Source of the DNA: Pullulanibacillus sp. KACC 23026
Lineage (GTDB): Bacteria > Bacillota > Bacilli > Bacillales > Sporolactobacillaceae
NCBI RefSeq assembly: GCF_029094525.1
Contig: NZ_CP119107.1
Span: forward strand, 372,001 to 436,000
Direction: 5' to 3'
Length of the DNA stretch: 64,000 nt
Below, in pieces: positions 39,380-49,246 of this stretch. Within the stretch, counting starts at the first letter, position 1; each line of letters begins with the position of its first letter. The translations under genes were made by a program, and so were the position numbers. The notes under the pieces are model-generated. The model did not search any database. It was not told the DNA's origin and was given only the letters and a program-made list of their open reading frames with translations.

Positions 39380-40096
39380 ATGATATATGCAGAGATCTTA
39401 GCTGGGGGAAAAGGCACTCGAATGGGCAATATTGATATGCCTAAACAATTCTTGACCTTGAAAAGCAAACCGATCATTATTCACACTGTAGAAAAGTTCC
39501 TTTTAAATCAACGTTTTGACCAAATTATTATTGTGGCACCTAGAGAATGGATCCATCATACAAGAAGCTTGATAGACAAGTATCTAGGAAACCAAGAACG
39601 TCTTGTAGTGGTTGAAGGTGGAAGCAACCGAAATGAATCGATTATGAGCGGAATCCGCTATATTGAATCACAATTTGGTTTAACCGACGAGGATGTTATT
39701 GTGACGCATGACTCCGTCCGTCCGTTTCTCACTCACCGAATTATCGAGGAAAATATAAACGGAGCTATTGAATATGGGGCTGTTGATACGGTCATTGCCG
39801 CCTATGATACGATTATCGAATCCAAAGACGGGGAATTTATTACACAAATTCCTGTCCGTGATTATATGTACCAGGGACAAACCCCGCAAAGCTTTAACAT
39901 TAAGAAGCTTGTGGCACTTTATCAAGGTCTCACTAATGAACAAAAAGAAATCTTAACGGATGCCTGCAAAATCTTTACGATTAATGACGAGGCTGTAAAG
40001 ATTGTGAAGGGTGAATTATTCAATATTAAAATCACGACACCTTATGATTTGAAAATTGCGAATGCCTTATTCGAGGAGCGCGGTAGCAATGATTAA
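39380..40096 (+). CDS. tarI: Ribitol-5-phosphate cytidylyltransferase TarI
   Basis: 238 aa IspD-like nucleotidyltransferase producing CDP-ribitol. Nucleotide loop [10 protein letters not shown], plus VTHDSVRPF and [19 protein letters not shown]. The stop overlaps the tarJ start by 8 nt, matching the functional TarI-TarJ pair. Confidence 0.94.
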   Translation: MIYAEILAGGKGTRMGNIDMPKQFLTLKSKPIIIHTVEKFLLNQRFDQIIIVAPREWIHHTRSLIDKYLGNQERLVVVEGGSNRNESIMSGIRYIESQFGLTDEDVIVTHDSVRPFLTHRIIEENINGAIEYGAVDTVIAAYDTIIESKDGEFITQIPVRDYMYQGQTPQSFNIKKLVALYQGLTNEQKEILTDACKIFTINDEAVKIVKGELFNIKITTPYDLKIANALFEERGSND

Positions 40097-41114
40097 TCAA
40101 GTCTATCGATTAGTATCACCTAGGCAGTTTGAAGTGGCCTACAAAGATCGTTCTCTGAATTCCGACCGGGTGGTCATCCGTCCGACCTATCTCTCCATTT
40201 GTGCAGCGGACCAGAGGTATTATACAGGTTCCCGCGACCAGGCTGTCATGGCGAAAAAGCTTCCTATGGCTTTGATTCATGAGGGGATCGGGGAAGTGGT
40301 TTATGATCCAAGCAATGAATTTAAAGTAGGGACAAGGGTGGTCATGGTCCCTAATACGCCAATTGAGACGGACGAAATTATCGGCGAAAATTACTTGCGT
40401 TCAAGCAAGTTTCGATCAAGCGGTTATGATGGCTATCTTCAAGATTATGTTTTTATGCAGCGCGATCGCCTCGTTGTCTTAGATCCTGAAATGAATCCTA
40501 ATGTCATGGCTTTTACCGAGTTAATGACCATTGCCATGCACGCGATTACCCGTTTTGAAAAACGAGCCCATGTTAGACGTGAGGCATTTGGGGTTTGGGG
40601 AGACGGCAATCTTGGGTTTATAGCAGCACTGATGCTCAAGAAACTGTTTAAGAATGCAAAGGTGTATGTATTTGGTAAGACTGGCTACAAGCTGGATCAC
40701 TTTTCCTTTGTTGACGAAGTGTTTACCATTAATAACATCCCTGAGGACATTCGTATTGATCATGGCTTTGAATGTGTGGGCGGGCTTGGAAGTGAATCCG
40801 CAATTAATCAAATGATTGATGTTATTCAACCAGAGGGTTCGATGTCGATTTTAGGGGTATCTGAAAATCCGATTAAGGTGAATACCCGTATGATTTTGGA
40901 AAAAGGGATTACGGTCATTGGATCAAGCCGAAGCGGAGCTCAGGACTTTCAAGACACCGTTGATTTCTTGAGAACTTATCCGGATGTTCTTGGCTATTTG
41001 GAGGCTCTGGTAAGTTCGGTTAATTCGGTTCGTTCCATACAGGATATCACTCAATGTTTTGAACAGGACTTAGCGACGTCTTGGGGTAAAACCGTCATGA
41101 AATGGGACATGTAA
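40089..41114 (+). CDS. tarJ: Ribulose-5-phosphate reductase TarJ
   Basis: 341 aa zinc-dependent medium-chain dehydrogenase giving ribitol-5-phosphate with NADPH. Zinc region [14 protein letters not shown], nucleotide-binding [18 protein letters not shown] 40089 follows GAGGAG; the longer frame from 40056 lies within tarI. Acts just before TarI. Confidence 0.93.
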   Translation: MINQVYRLVSPRQFEVAYKDRSLNSDRVVIRPTYLSICAADQRYYTGSRDQAVMAKKLPMALIHEGIGEVVYDPSNEFKVGTRVVMVPNTPIETDEIIGENYLRSSKFRSSGYDGYLQDYVFMQRDRLVVLDPEMNPNVMAFTELMTIAMHAITRFEKRAHVRREAFGVWGDGNLGFIAALMLKKLFKNAKVYVFGKTGYKLDHFSFVDEVFTINNIPEDIRIDHGFECVGGLGSESAINQMIDVIQPEGSMSILGVSENPIKVNTRMILEKGITVIGSSRSGAQDFQDTVDFLRTYPDVLGYLEALVSSVNSVRSIQDITQCFEQDLATSWGKTVMKWDM

Positions 41115-41147
41115 CGAGTGCAATGCATAAGGAGAGGGGGCGAATGC

Positions 41148-42359
41148 TTGCAAGAACTTCGTTTTCTGCCGACCATAATGGCCAGCCTGTGCATTAGAAT
41201 GGTGTTTACCTTTTTCAAAGTCTTTTATCCGGTCCAAAAGGATAGGGTAACCTTTGCTTCCTACCGATCTAATGTGTTAAAAGATAATCTCAAAGCCGTT
41301 TATGAGGAATGGAAGAATCAAAAGGAAGATGTACAGGCTGTTTTTTTATTAAAGCCTTATCGATCGGGATGGCTCGGAAAATGGGATTACTTATTCCATA
41401 TGTTACGAGCCTGTTATTATTTGGCGACATCCCGTTATTTTGTCATTGATGATTTTTATTTTCCCGTTTATGTCGTGACTCCAAGAAAGGGAACGGACAT
41501 CGTCCAATTGTGGCACGCAGCGGGTGCATTTAAGAAATTTGGGTACAGCACGGTGAATAAGAGTTTCGGCCCGAGCGAGGCTTACTTAAAACATGTCAAA
41601 GTACATTCGAATTATTCGTTTGTTATGGTCAGCTGTCAAGAGATTGTTCCCTTTTATGCGGAAGCTTTTAATATGAGTCCTAATCGCATTTTCCCTCTTG
41701 GCGTCCCAAGGACTGATTATTTTTACAATCAACAAGCCCTATCTAAGCTCAAACAATCTTTCTATAAAGCTTATCCAAATTTAATAGCGAAACGCCTTAT
41801 TTTGTTTGCCCCAACTTTTAGAGGCGGGAGTCATGATCAAGGCGTCTTTGATTGTCCAATGGATTTGAATCAAATGAAAGACCAATTAGGAGATCGTTAT
41901 GCATTGTTGATTCACCTTCATCCATACATGAGAAAAGGGATGCGCTTGCCTGATAACACAGAGGGTTTTGTCTATATGATGGATGGAGGGTATAATATAG
42001 AAGAGCTCTTGAGCTTAACCGATATTCTAATTACGGATTATTCTTCAATTATTTTTGACTACAGCTTGAGGGAAAAACCAATGGCTTTTTTTGCTCAAGA
42101 CTTAGATGACTACGAAGAGGAGCGAGGGTTTTACTTTGATTATCGTTCCTTTATCCCGGGTCCTTTGTTTCAGAATACAGATAAGTTAGTTGAGTGGATC
42201 CAATCGGACGCTTTTAATATAGAGCAGGTCAAAGCATTTAAAGAACGCTTCTTTGATTATACGGACGGACATGCCAGCCGCCGTATCGTCCGCTTTTTAT
42301 TAGAAGAAGCTGCAAGTCAACGAGACTTAAGGAGATTAAGATATGATTCGACGAGTTAA
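41148..42359 (+). CDS. Teichoic acid polyol-phosphate transferase, TarF/TarK type
   Basis: 403 aa GT-B transferase of the TagB/TagF family: [47 protein letters not shown] take TTG 41148 because GGAGAGGGGG is 7 nt upstream; ATG 41118 has no SD. Placed after tarIJ it may add the first ribitol phosphate (TarK-like) or extend the glycerol phosphate primer (TarF-like). Sequence alone does not decide. Confidence 0.8.
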   Translation: MQELRFLPTIMASLCIRMVFTFFKVFYPVQKDRVTFASYRSNVLKDNLKAVYEEWKNQKEDVQAVFLLKPYRSGWLGKWDYLFHMLRACYYLATSRYFVIDDFYFPVYVVTPRKGTDIVQLWHAAGAFKKFGYSTVNKSFGPSEAYLKHVKVHSNYSFVMVSCQEIVPFYAEAFNMSPNRIFPLGVPRTDYFYNQQALSKLKQSFYKAYPNLIAKRLILFAPTFRGGSHDQGVFDCPMDLNQMKDQLGDRYALLIHLHPYMRKGMRLPDNTEGFVYMMDGGYNIEELLSLTDILITDYSSIIFDYSLREKPMAFFAQDLDDYEEERGFYFDYRSFIPGPLFQNTDKLVEWIQSDAFNIEQVKAFKERFFDYTDGHASRRIVRFLLEEAASQRDLRRLRYDSTS

Positions 42360-44238
42360 ACGTGTAGTCAGACGGCTTATCGGAAGAAAGCCTCCAACAA
42401 CCACCCAAACTAATGTGTTTAAGAGAACGGGCTCAATGCTTGAAGATGATGTGAATGTCGTCATCCGGAAAGACCGCATTGAGGAAACGCTTCCTCTGAT
42501 AGAAGAAATGGTTGGGAAGGAAAGCCAGGTCATTCCACATCGAAAAGTGACTCTTTTATATTGGAATGGGCCAATCCTTGAAATTGAGGGGTATTACTAT
42601 CTCGAAGGCGTCGAAATGAATAACGAGGACCTTGTCAAAAAAAGGCTTGTTCTAATCAATAGTGAATTCGAGAAGATTGAGCTTGCCCTTGTTGATATAC
42701 CGGTCGATCAGCTCCAATCTCCCGAAGAGCTTCCTGAGAAATATAAATGGGCAGGCTTTAAAGGTAAGTTTAATTTATCGACACTTGACGGCGGAAAGCC
42801 GCTTCCTCAAGGAGAATATAAAGCTTATTTGCGGGTTGAAGTACAGGTATTTGGCAAATCTATTTATCATCGTCTATTCCCGCTAGGAAATATAGAGCAT
42901 TTCCTAAAAGAAGGGTTTCATACGGCTAAGATGGAGTATTTCTCGGCTCGCCGAGAATTGCGATACAATCTGCTCGCGGTTTATAACAAAGAAACCAAAA
43001 CCTTAATGATTAAGTCCAATAAACTAAAGGATATTGATCCGCAAGAGTTTGATACAGCACGTCTTGAAAAGCGAGGCTTTGTCTATAGAGTTCTTTATAC
43101 ACCACTGTTCCAAATGGCGTATAGGATTTTTTGTATGCTCCCAATTAAACCGAGAAAGCTGCTTTTTGCTTCGGATAGCCGGAGTGAGATCAGCGGGAAC
43201 TTTAAGTTTGTTTATGATGAGATGAGGGAACGCGGTATTAACTTTGATTATAAGTTTATGCTGAAGCGTCATATCAGGGAAAAGAAATCTCTTAAAGAAC
43301 TAATGACGCTTGCTTACCATTTGGCTACAGCCCGTTTTATTGTTATAGATGACTTCTTCCCAATGGTCTATCCGCTCAAAATTCGCCCGAAGGCTGATCT
43401 TGTTCAATTATGGCATGCGGTGGGGGCGTTTAAGACCTTTGGTTTTAGCCGAATTGGGCTTCCTGGGGGACCATCTCCTCGATCGAAAAACCATCGGAAT
43501 TATACGAAGGCCATTGTCAGTTCTAAATCAGTCGCCAAGTATTATGCTGAGGGCTTCGGGATCAGTGAGGATAAAATTATTCCTACAGGAATTCCAAGAA
43601 CCGATGTCTTCTTTGATCGTTCTTACCAAAATCAGGTCAGAGAAGATCTTTACAAACATTATCCGTTCTTAAAAGGGAAGAAGGTCATTACCTTTGCGCC
43701 GACGTTTAGGGGGAACGGGCAGCAATCCGCTCATTACCCAATGGAGGTATTGGATCTAGGCAAGCTCTATCATGCGCTAAAAGATGAGTATGTCTTTTTG
43801 TTTAAGATCCATCCATTTGTAAAGAATGACTTTAGTATTCCTTATGAGTACAGTGACTTTTTCTACGATTTTTCAGAGTACAGAGAAATTAATGATCTCT
43901 TGTTCGTAACCGATATTTTAATTACCGATTACTCATCCGTGTGCTTTGAATTTGCTCTCTTAAATCGCCCGATGATCTTCTATGCTTATGATGTTGAAGA
44001 GTATGTGGAAAAACGTGATTTCTATTACGATTATCACAAGTTCATTCCAGGGACGCTTACCCGTTCCACGGATGATTTAATACAGGTTATTCATGAAGAG
44101 CGATTTAACATGCAGCGAATTAAGCCGTTTGTCAACTATTTCTTCGATTATGTGGATGGGGAGTCAACCTCACGCGTGATTGATGAGATCTTCTTGGGTT
44201 TAGAGCCTGAAGAAGAGGTGCTTTCCAAGAAGGATTAA
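42343..44238 (+). CDS. tarL: Teichoic acid poly(ribitol phosphate) polymerase, TarL type
   Basis: 631 aa. C-terminal GT-B catalytic part (about 300-620) with [48 protein letters not shown]. The extra N-terminal domain of about 270 residues ([21 protein letters not shown], beta-rich) is characteristic of TarK/TarL-type polymerases. SD AAGGAG. It overlaps the preceding gene by 17 nt. With tarIJ it indicates a ribitol-phosphate main chain. Confidence 0.85.
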   Translation: MIRRVKRVVRRLIGRKPPTTTQTNVFKRTGSMLEDDVNVVIRKDRIEETLPLIEEMVGKESQVIPHRKVTLLYWNGPILEIEGYYYLEGVEMNNEDLVKKRLVLINSEFEKIELALVDIPVDQLQSPEELPEKYKWAGFKGKFNLSTLDGGKPLPQGEYKAYLRVEVQVFGKSIYHRLFPLGNIEHFLKEGFHTAKMEYFSARRELRYNLLAVYNKETKTLMIKSNKLKDIDPQEFDTARLEKRGFVYRVLYTPLFQMAYRIFCMLPIKPRKLLFASDSRSEISGNFKFVYDEMRERGINFDYKFMLKRHIREKKSLKELMTLAYHLATARFIVIDDFFPMVYPLKIRPKADLVQLWHAVGAFKTFGFSRIGLPGGPSPRSKNHRNYTKAIVSSKSVAKYYAEGFGISEDKIIPTGIPRTDVFFDRSYQNQVREDLYKHYPFLKGKKVITFAPTFRGNGQQSAHYPMEVLDLGKLYHALKDEYVFLFKIHPFVKNDFSIPYEYSDFFYDFSEYREINDLLFVTDILITDYSSVCFEFALLNRPMIFYAYDVEEYVEKRDFYYDYHKFIPGTLTRSTDDLIQVIHEERFNMQRIKPFVNYFFDYVDGESTSRVIDEIFLGLEPEEEVLSKKD

Positions 44239-44329
44239 AAAGTGGTTGACACAGGACAACTTCTTGAGACAAAGTAGTAAACGAATCCAAAATGGTGTGT
44301 CCGGAGGTTACAAAGGGGGATTGGAGTTA

Positions 44330-45208
44330 ATGAAAATTCGTAAGGCGATTATTCCAGCTGCTGGACTTGGTACGCGCTTGCTGCCAGCAACAAAGGCCCA
44401 ACCGAAAGAAATGCTTCCAATTGTAGACAAACCCGCAATTCAGTACATTGTTGAAGAGGCCGTTTCTGCAGGTATTGAAGACATTATAATTGTGACAGGG
44501 AGAAATAAACGAGCGATCGAGGACCATTTTGATAAATCCTTTGAGCTCGAAACAATCCTTGAGTCCAAAGGAAAACAGCAATACCTCGATGAAGTTCGTT
44601 CGATTTCCAAGCTGGGGAATATTCATTATATTCGTCAAGGAGAAGCTTTGGGCTTAGGGCATGCGATCCAGTGTGCCAAAGGGTTTATTGGAAATGAACC
44701 CTTTGCTGTTTTATTAGGCGATGATATTGTCCGTTCTAACGTTCCTGCTATTGGACAATTAATGGACATCTATGAGAATTATGAAGCATCTGTTGTCGGT
44801 GTGAAAGAGGTCGAAGAAAAGGATGTTGAAAAATATGGCGTAGTCGCTATAAAAAACAGGGAAGGAAGCCTAATCGAGGTCGATTCTTTAGTAGAGAAGC
44901 CTCCGGTGGCCCTTGCACCTTCTAAGTTTGCTATTATGGGCCGTTATGTGCTCTCACCAGAAATCTTTGACATTCTAGAAAGCCAAGAGCCAGGTGCAGG
45001 CGGTGAGATTCAATTAACCGATGCGATTAATAAGCTCGCGCAAAAACAAAACGTCTATGCTTACAATTTTGAAGGAAGACGTTTTGATACGGGTGACAAA
45101 ATTAGCCTTATCAAAGCAACGATTGAAATAGCGCTTGAAAGAGAGGATCTGAAAGAAGAGCTCTCTGCCTATCTCAATCAACTGACCAATCAATTTCAAT
45201 TAAAATGA
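44330..45208 (+). CDS. gtaB: UTP-glucose-1-phosphate uridylyltransferase
   Basis: 292 aa. Starts [21 protein letters not shown], with [19 protein letters not shown] and [13 protein letters not shown]. Makes UDP-glucose for teichoic acid glucosylation and glycolipid anchors. ATG 44330 follows a purine-rich SD region; upstream frame to 44246 lacks family similarity. Confidence 0.95.
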   Translation: MKIRKAIIPAAGLGTRLLPATKAQPKEMLPIVDKPAIQYIVEEAVSAGIEDIIIVTGRNKRAIEDHFDKSFELETILESKGKQQYLDEVRSISKLGNIHYIRQGEALGLGHAIQCAKGFIGNEPFAVLLGDDIVRSNVPAIGQLMDIYENYEASVVGVKEVEEKDVEKYGVVAIKNREGSLIEVDSLVEKPPVALAPSKFAIMGRYVLSPEIFDILESQEPGAGGEIQLTDAINKLAQKQNVYAYNFEGRRFDTGDKISLIKATIEIALEREDLKEELSAYLNQLTNQFQLK

Positions 45209-45253
45209 AAAAGAAATGAGAGTCGCCAAAGTTGGCAACTCTCATTTCTTTTA
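45208..45253. terminator. Bidirectional terminator after gtaB
   Basis: AAAAGAAATGAGAGT pairs with ACTCTCATTTCTTTT around GCCAAAGTTGGC; A-rich and T-rich flanks serve gtaB and the convergent LCP gene. Confidence 0.85.
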
Positions 45254-45277
45254 GACGTCTGATTTAGGAGCCAACTC

Positions 45278-45313
45278 AAAAACCGACCCCTTAAGAGGAA
45301 TCGGCTGGTTTTA
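45278..45313 (-). terminator. Second hairpin after the LCP gene
   Basis: AAAACCGA...TCGGCTGGTTTT, read on the minus strand, 10 nt beyond the LCP stop codon. Confidence 0.5.
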
Positions 45314-45322
45314 GGTTTTGGA

Positions 45323-46414
45323 TTAATTTGAAGCACTGCTCGCGGAAGAGGTGCTGTCATCAGAAGCATTACTGCTATCAGAAGAACTGCTGTCAGAGGA
45401 ATTCCCTCCATAGTTGGACATATCTAGCGTACCGTCTAATTCATCTTGGATCATTTGGCCCACTTTCTGTTTTTCTGCATCTGAAACGACTACATAGTCA
45501 AGGTTATTAATACGTTCGGGTGTCGCATAGACCTCATGAGTGTAGACGGTATCACGGCATTGTCGATAACTGACTGCCATGGATTTCATTTCATCAAAGG
45601 TCGCATTGGTTTTCACATTATCGCCGACCGCTTGGAGGATTTTATCCAAGTTAGTCAGGATTGTCGGACCAGCTGCTTTTTTAAGAATACCTTCAATGAC
45701 AAGGCGCTGTCTAAGGTTTCGGCCAAAGTCTCCTTGAGGATCAAGGTGACGCATGCGGGCAAATCCAAGTGCGGCTCCACCATGAAGGGTAATGATCCCT
45801 TTTTTATAATGGTATCCCTTTTTATAATAGCCCTCGTCGTACCAATCGATTGGGTTATTGACGGTAATGCCGCCTACAGCATCGACTAGTTCTTTAAGCC
45901 CATTAAAGTTAATTTTGGCGACATAATCAATATTAATGCCTAGAAGGTTTTGAACAGTTGCAACGGACATGTCCACGCCGCCATAAGCATAGGCTGCATT
46001 AATCTTGTCATAATAATCGCCATTCCCTTTTCCGACAATCAGAGCCCGTGTGTCTCTCGGAATGCTTGTGAGAAGCATGGACTTGGTTTGCGGATTTAAA
46101 GTAGCAACAATAATGGTGTCTGACCGACCAGGGTCATTCGGACGTTCATCGACACCGAGTAGAAGAATGTTAATTGGTTTTTTGGTAATGGTAGGGCTTG
46201 GTTCAGTACTTTTGGTCGTGGTCGTATTATTAGTCTTGGTGGTTTTGACATCAATGTGCATTTCTTTCGCCGTATCTTTTATGGCGGTATACGCATGTAC
46301 AAGATAGCCGCCAATCCCAATGATGAGTAGGAGTACGATGACACTGACCCATGTCAGAATTCGTCGTCTTCTCTTTTTGGGATCCCCATTTTTTCGCCCA
46401 GTACGTGTATCCAT
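45323..46414 (-). CDS. LytR-CpsA-Psr (LCP) family wall teichoic acid ligase
   Basis: 363 aa: basic cytoplasmic N-terminus, one membrane helix (about 20-42), Thr-rich linker, LCP domain (about 80-290) and a Ser/Asp-rich tail. Landmarks: INILLLGVDERPNDPGRSDTI, SIPRDTRALIVG, KINAAYAYGG, GFARMRHLDPQGDFGRNLRQ with the Arg/Asp residues that hold the polyprenyl diphosphate. Transfers teichoic acid from undecaprenyl phosphate to peptidoglycan, fitting the adjacent operon. SD AAAGGAG. Which of TagT/U/V it matches cannot be decided. Confidence 0.93.
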   Translation of the reverse strand: MDTRTGRKNGDPKKRRRRILTWVSVIVLLLIIGIGGYLVHAYTAIKDTAKEMHIDVKTTKTNNTTTTKSTEPSPTITKKPINILLLGVDERPNDPGRSDTIIVATLNPQTKSMLLTSIPRDTRALIVGKGNGDYYDKINAAYAYGGVDMSVATVQNLLGINIDYVAKINFNGLKELVDAVGGITVNNPIDWYDEGYYKKGYHYKKGIITLHGGAALGFARMRHLDPQGDFGRNLRQRLVIEGILKKAAGPTILTNLDKILQAVGDNVKTNATFDEMKSMAVSYRQCRDTVYTHEVYATPERINNLDYVVVSDAEKQKVGQMIQDELDGTLDMSNYGGNSSDSSSSDSSNASDDSTSSASSASN

Positions 46415-46515
46415 TCTATTCTCCTTTAGACCAGCTCACTTTGGCCAGTTTTTCTATTTCTATTTTAAAGTGAAAAGCACTTATGCTTGTTCTTATTTTT
46501 TGGCTAACAAGTTTG

Positions 46516-46544
46516 ATTATACCTTGAATCTCGACAAAGTTCAC
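46516..46544 (-). promoter_or_regulatory. Candidate promoter of the LCP gene
   Basis: Minus-strand TATAAT at 46521-46516, with a poor -35 (GTGAAC) 17 nt upstream. Confidence 0.35.
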
Positions 46545-46595
46545 GAATAGTTTTGAAAAAAAGTTCGGAATTGCTTATTTTGTCGAAAGGATGAA

Positions 46596-46632
46596 AAAAG
46601 GCCCGGCTCGGGACTTGCGAGCTGGGACCTTT
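46596..46632 (-). terminator. Terminator after the Ser-rich membrane protein gene
   Basis: AAAGGCCCGGCTCG pairs with CGAGCTGGGACCTTT (one bulge, one G-T); followed on the minus strand by TTTTTT. Confidence 0.8.
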
Positions 46633-46678
46633 GGACTAAACATTAAAATTAAGGTTTTTCAGGTATTTTAGGCTGTTT

Positions 46679-47545
46679 CTATGAGGGATGATCTGGATTA
46701 GGAACTGGATGAGTAGTGACCGGTACCGTCTCTTTCGCCTGTATGCTGAAATCAGCTAAGGTTTGGTGAGTTGCAGGATCTTTAATACTGATAAAGACTT
46801 GATCCTTGTTAAGGTCTGGTTGGTTTAGAAGATTTGAAAAACTCATTTTCGTTTCTTGAGCCTTAGGGCTTGTTTTGATATAGAAGGTGGATTCTAGTTG
46901 AAGGAGGCTCATCGTCTCGTTATAGGTCTTTACAATTGTTTGCTTATCCTGTGAATTTAGCGAATCCAGCTTGATCGCAGATAACTGATTAGAGAGCTTC
47001 TGGAGCTTAGGAATGACTTGAGACAAATTAAGGTCCAGACAATGTTTCATTAAGGTGTCCATTTCGTTTTGACTAAGACCAGACATCGCGATATTCCTCA
47101 AAGGAGATTCATCACTTGTCCCCCCCATAACCCATTGGCTCAACAGGTTGAGTTCTGAAGAAGGGCTAGTCGACTGAATACCGCTGCCGTCATTAGAAGG
47201 GGCAGACTGACTCTTGTCATTAGAGCCGCCAACTAACCAAGAGGGAAGCTGGTCAAGTGAAGATGTAGAATCATCAGAGGACGCAGGGGCCGATTTTCCT
47301 GCAGAGGCCGTATTTCCACTCTGAGATGAAGCATCGCTACCGGATATCGCCCCATTAGCCGGAGGGGTTTTTGGAATCAAGGACGCTTCATTTTTAATGA
47401 TAGTGCCCATTACCTTAGGGATAGCAGCCATTGTATTTACTGCTTCCTTCCACTGATCAGGATGATTCGCCTTATACGTTTGTAATGGCCCGTAAATAAA
47501 GCCAATCAGTCCTGCTATGAGAATAAGTCGTACAATCGTTAGCAT
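46679..47545 (-). CDS. Unrecognised membrane-anchored protein with Ser-rich linker
   Basis: 288 aa, not recognised. N-terminal helix (MLTIVRLILIAGLIGFIYGPL) would anchor it. Residues 60-160 are low-complexity Ser/Asp/Gly/Asn with two LPSWLVGG / LSQWVMGG repeats. The C-terminal part (about 165-270) is helical then beta-rich. ATG 47545 has SD GGGAGGA; the frame extends to 47593 without one. Convergent or divergent to no obvious partner, downstream of LCP on the same strand but with its own terminator. Possibly an envelope protein; no function claimed. Confidence 0.7.
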   Translation of the reverse strand: MLTIVRLILIAGLIGFIYGPLQTYKANHPDQWKEAVNTMAAIPKVMGTIIKNEASLIPKTPPANGAISGSDASSQSGNTASAGKSAPASSDDSTSSLDQLPSWLVGGSNDKSQSAPSNDGSGIQSTSPSSELNLLSQWVMGGTSDESPLRNIAMSGLSQNEMDTLMKHCLDLNLSQVIPKLQKLSNQLSAIKLDSLNSQDKQTIVKTYNETMSLLQLESTFYIKTSPKAQETKMSFSNLLNQPDLNKDQVFISIKDPATHQTLADFSIQAKETVPVTTHPVPNPDHPS

Positions 47546-48436
47546 AGATATTCCTCCCAACAAAAGTATCGCCATATTAAGACAAAATAACACTTCGCTC
47601 TGCAGAAAAGAAGGGCATGGCAGGATTTCGGGAAAAACGTCGAAATCTATCTCAATAAACGGGTTGAAAAGGCATCTGTTTTCCCAATTTTTATCTAAAA
47701 GAATTATGATAAACTAATAAAGAGTCATAAAATTCAAACAAGAATAATTTCCGCGTAAGATGGCTCTGATCATTGGACAAGAGGATTTTAGCTTAGGCAG
47801 TCATCTGTTCAATTGGTAAATATAAGAGAGAGGCATAGGACTTGAGGTCTTTAGGCTGAAGTGAGGGATGCGATTGCTTGGACAATTATTATGATAAAAA
47901 TAAGGTTGCATGAGACGCTGACTGTTTCACTTTGGTTATCTCAGGAAGAAGGTCTTTGGGGGGCACTCAATTGACCTGATCGGCCCGATTACCCTCATAA
48001 CATCGGACGCGGACTGAATCTTCTTTGCAAAGGACAAGGTTGGTTGCCAAACCTACTTTGTATAAAGAAAAGGTGCATTTGATTGCTGAATCGATTCGCA
48101 TAGAATTTTTAAAGGTTAAATCTTAAAGACTGTTCTAGATCTTCTTCATATTAAGAAGGAAATCTGGAAGAGTCCTTTTTTTATTCAAGGATTTTATGTT
48201 AAAAAATCTGGCGTGCACTCTGGCAAAAAAGTAGAGTGGGCAGGACAACAGTGAATCCATGTCGAAATAAACAGTTAAGTTAGTTTTTGAAAACAATGGC
48301 TGATCCCGATGAGTGTTTTGAAACCGCTGTATTTGCCCGTTTTTTCTGTAAGCATTTCAAAGTTCTTCATTCTCGATTGTTTTTAAGGGATATAAAACAT
48401 GAAAAGTGAAAGTTTAAAAAGAAACGAGGGTTTACA
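47546..48436. other. 890-nt region without a confident gene
   Basis: Contains a clear terminator at 48128-48183 with no gene before it. Short, stop-interrupted stretches between 47930 and 48125 read like protein in different frames (for example VAKPTLYKEKVHLIAESI), so a decayed gene or a non-coding RNA ending at that terminator is possible. Confidence 0.4.
48128..48183 (+). terminator. Orphan terminator
   Basis: GACTGTTCTAGAT/CTTCTT pairs with AAGAAG/ATCTGGAAGAGTC (two mismatches), followed by seven Ts. No intact gene precedes it on the plus strand. Confidence 0.7.
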
Positions 48437-49069
48437 ATGGCAAACGAAAAAGTGATTGTCTTCCAAGGGGATAGTGTGACGGATTGCGGCCGCAACTATA
48501 AGGATCCCTATGAACTAGGAAAAGGATATGCGATGATAGCGGCATCGCTTTTGGCTGCAAGCGATACAGACACATCCTATACTTTTTATAATAGAGGAAT
48601 CAGCGGCAATCGAGTTAAAGATCTAAGAGCGCGCTGGGAGGAGGATTGCATCGCTCTTAAACCAGATGTTGTCTCCATTTTAATTGGCATAAATGATTGC
48701 TGGCGCCGCTACGACCAAAACGATCCTACTTCCACCGAACAGTTTGAGTCGGGTTATCGAGAGCTTCTTGAACATACGAAGCAAACTGGAGCTGAAATTT
48801 TGTTGCTTGAACCTTTTGTCCTTCCTTATCCTGTGGACCGCGAAGCTTGGCGAGAGGACCTCGATCCAAAAATCCAGGTAGTAAGAAAGCTGGCACGTGA
48901 GTTTCAAGCCCCTTTGGTTCCATTAGACGGACTCTTTGCTTCTAAGCTATATGACAAACCTGCACCTTTCTGGGCTGAGGATGGTGTTCATCCCACTTAT
49001 GCGGGCCATGCCATAATCGCTAAGGCGTGGCGGGATGCTTACCAAAAGCTGGAGAACCGGGCCGATTGA
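48437..49069 (+). CDS. SGNH/GDSL hydrolase
   Basis: 210 aa esterase-type hydrolase. Block I GDSVTDCG (nucleophile Ser), block II RGISGNRV, block III GINDCWRR, block V DGVHPTYAGH (catalytic Asp/His). No signal peptide, so cytoplasmic; likely removes acyl groups from sugars or other esters. SD is GAGGG. Confidence 0.9.
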   Translation: MANEKVIVFQGDSVTDCGRNYKDPYELGKGYAMIAASLLAASDTDTSYTFYNRGISGNRVKDLRARWEEDCIALKPDVVSILIGINDCWRRYDQNDPTSTEQFESGYRELLEHTKQTGAEILLLEPFVLPYPVDREAWREDLDPKIQVVRKLAREFQAPLVPLDGLFASKLYDKPAPFWAEDGVHPTYAGHAIIAKAWRDAYQKLENRAD

Positions 49070-49246
49070 TCAAAAAATAAGGGGAAGATTAACGTGGCCT
49101 TAATTAAATGTAATTTTTTTTTTCGAGGCACCGACGAGATGTCGAATCCCTAATTAATTTGTCTAACGATTTCCCACAATTTTTGAAAGGGTTTTCATAA
49201 ATATTTGTAGAATACCTTTATGAAAAAGATTAAAGGGGGAACTTCC

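Noticed and set aside
48297-48410. 37-codon frame MADPDECFETAVFARFF... before the SGNH hydrolase
   Set aside because: No ribosome binding site and no recognisable features; treated as chance.
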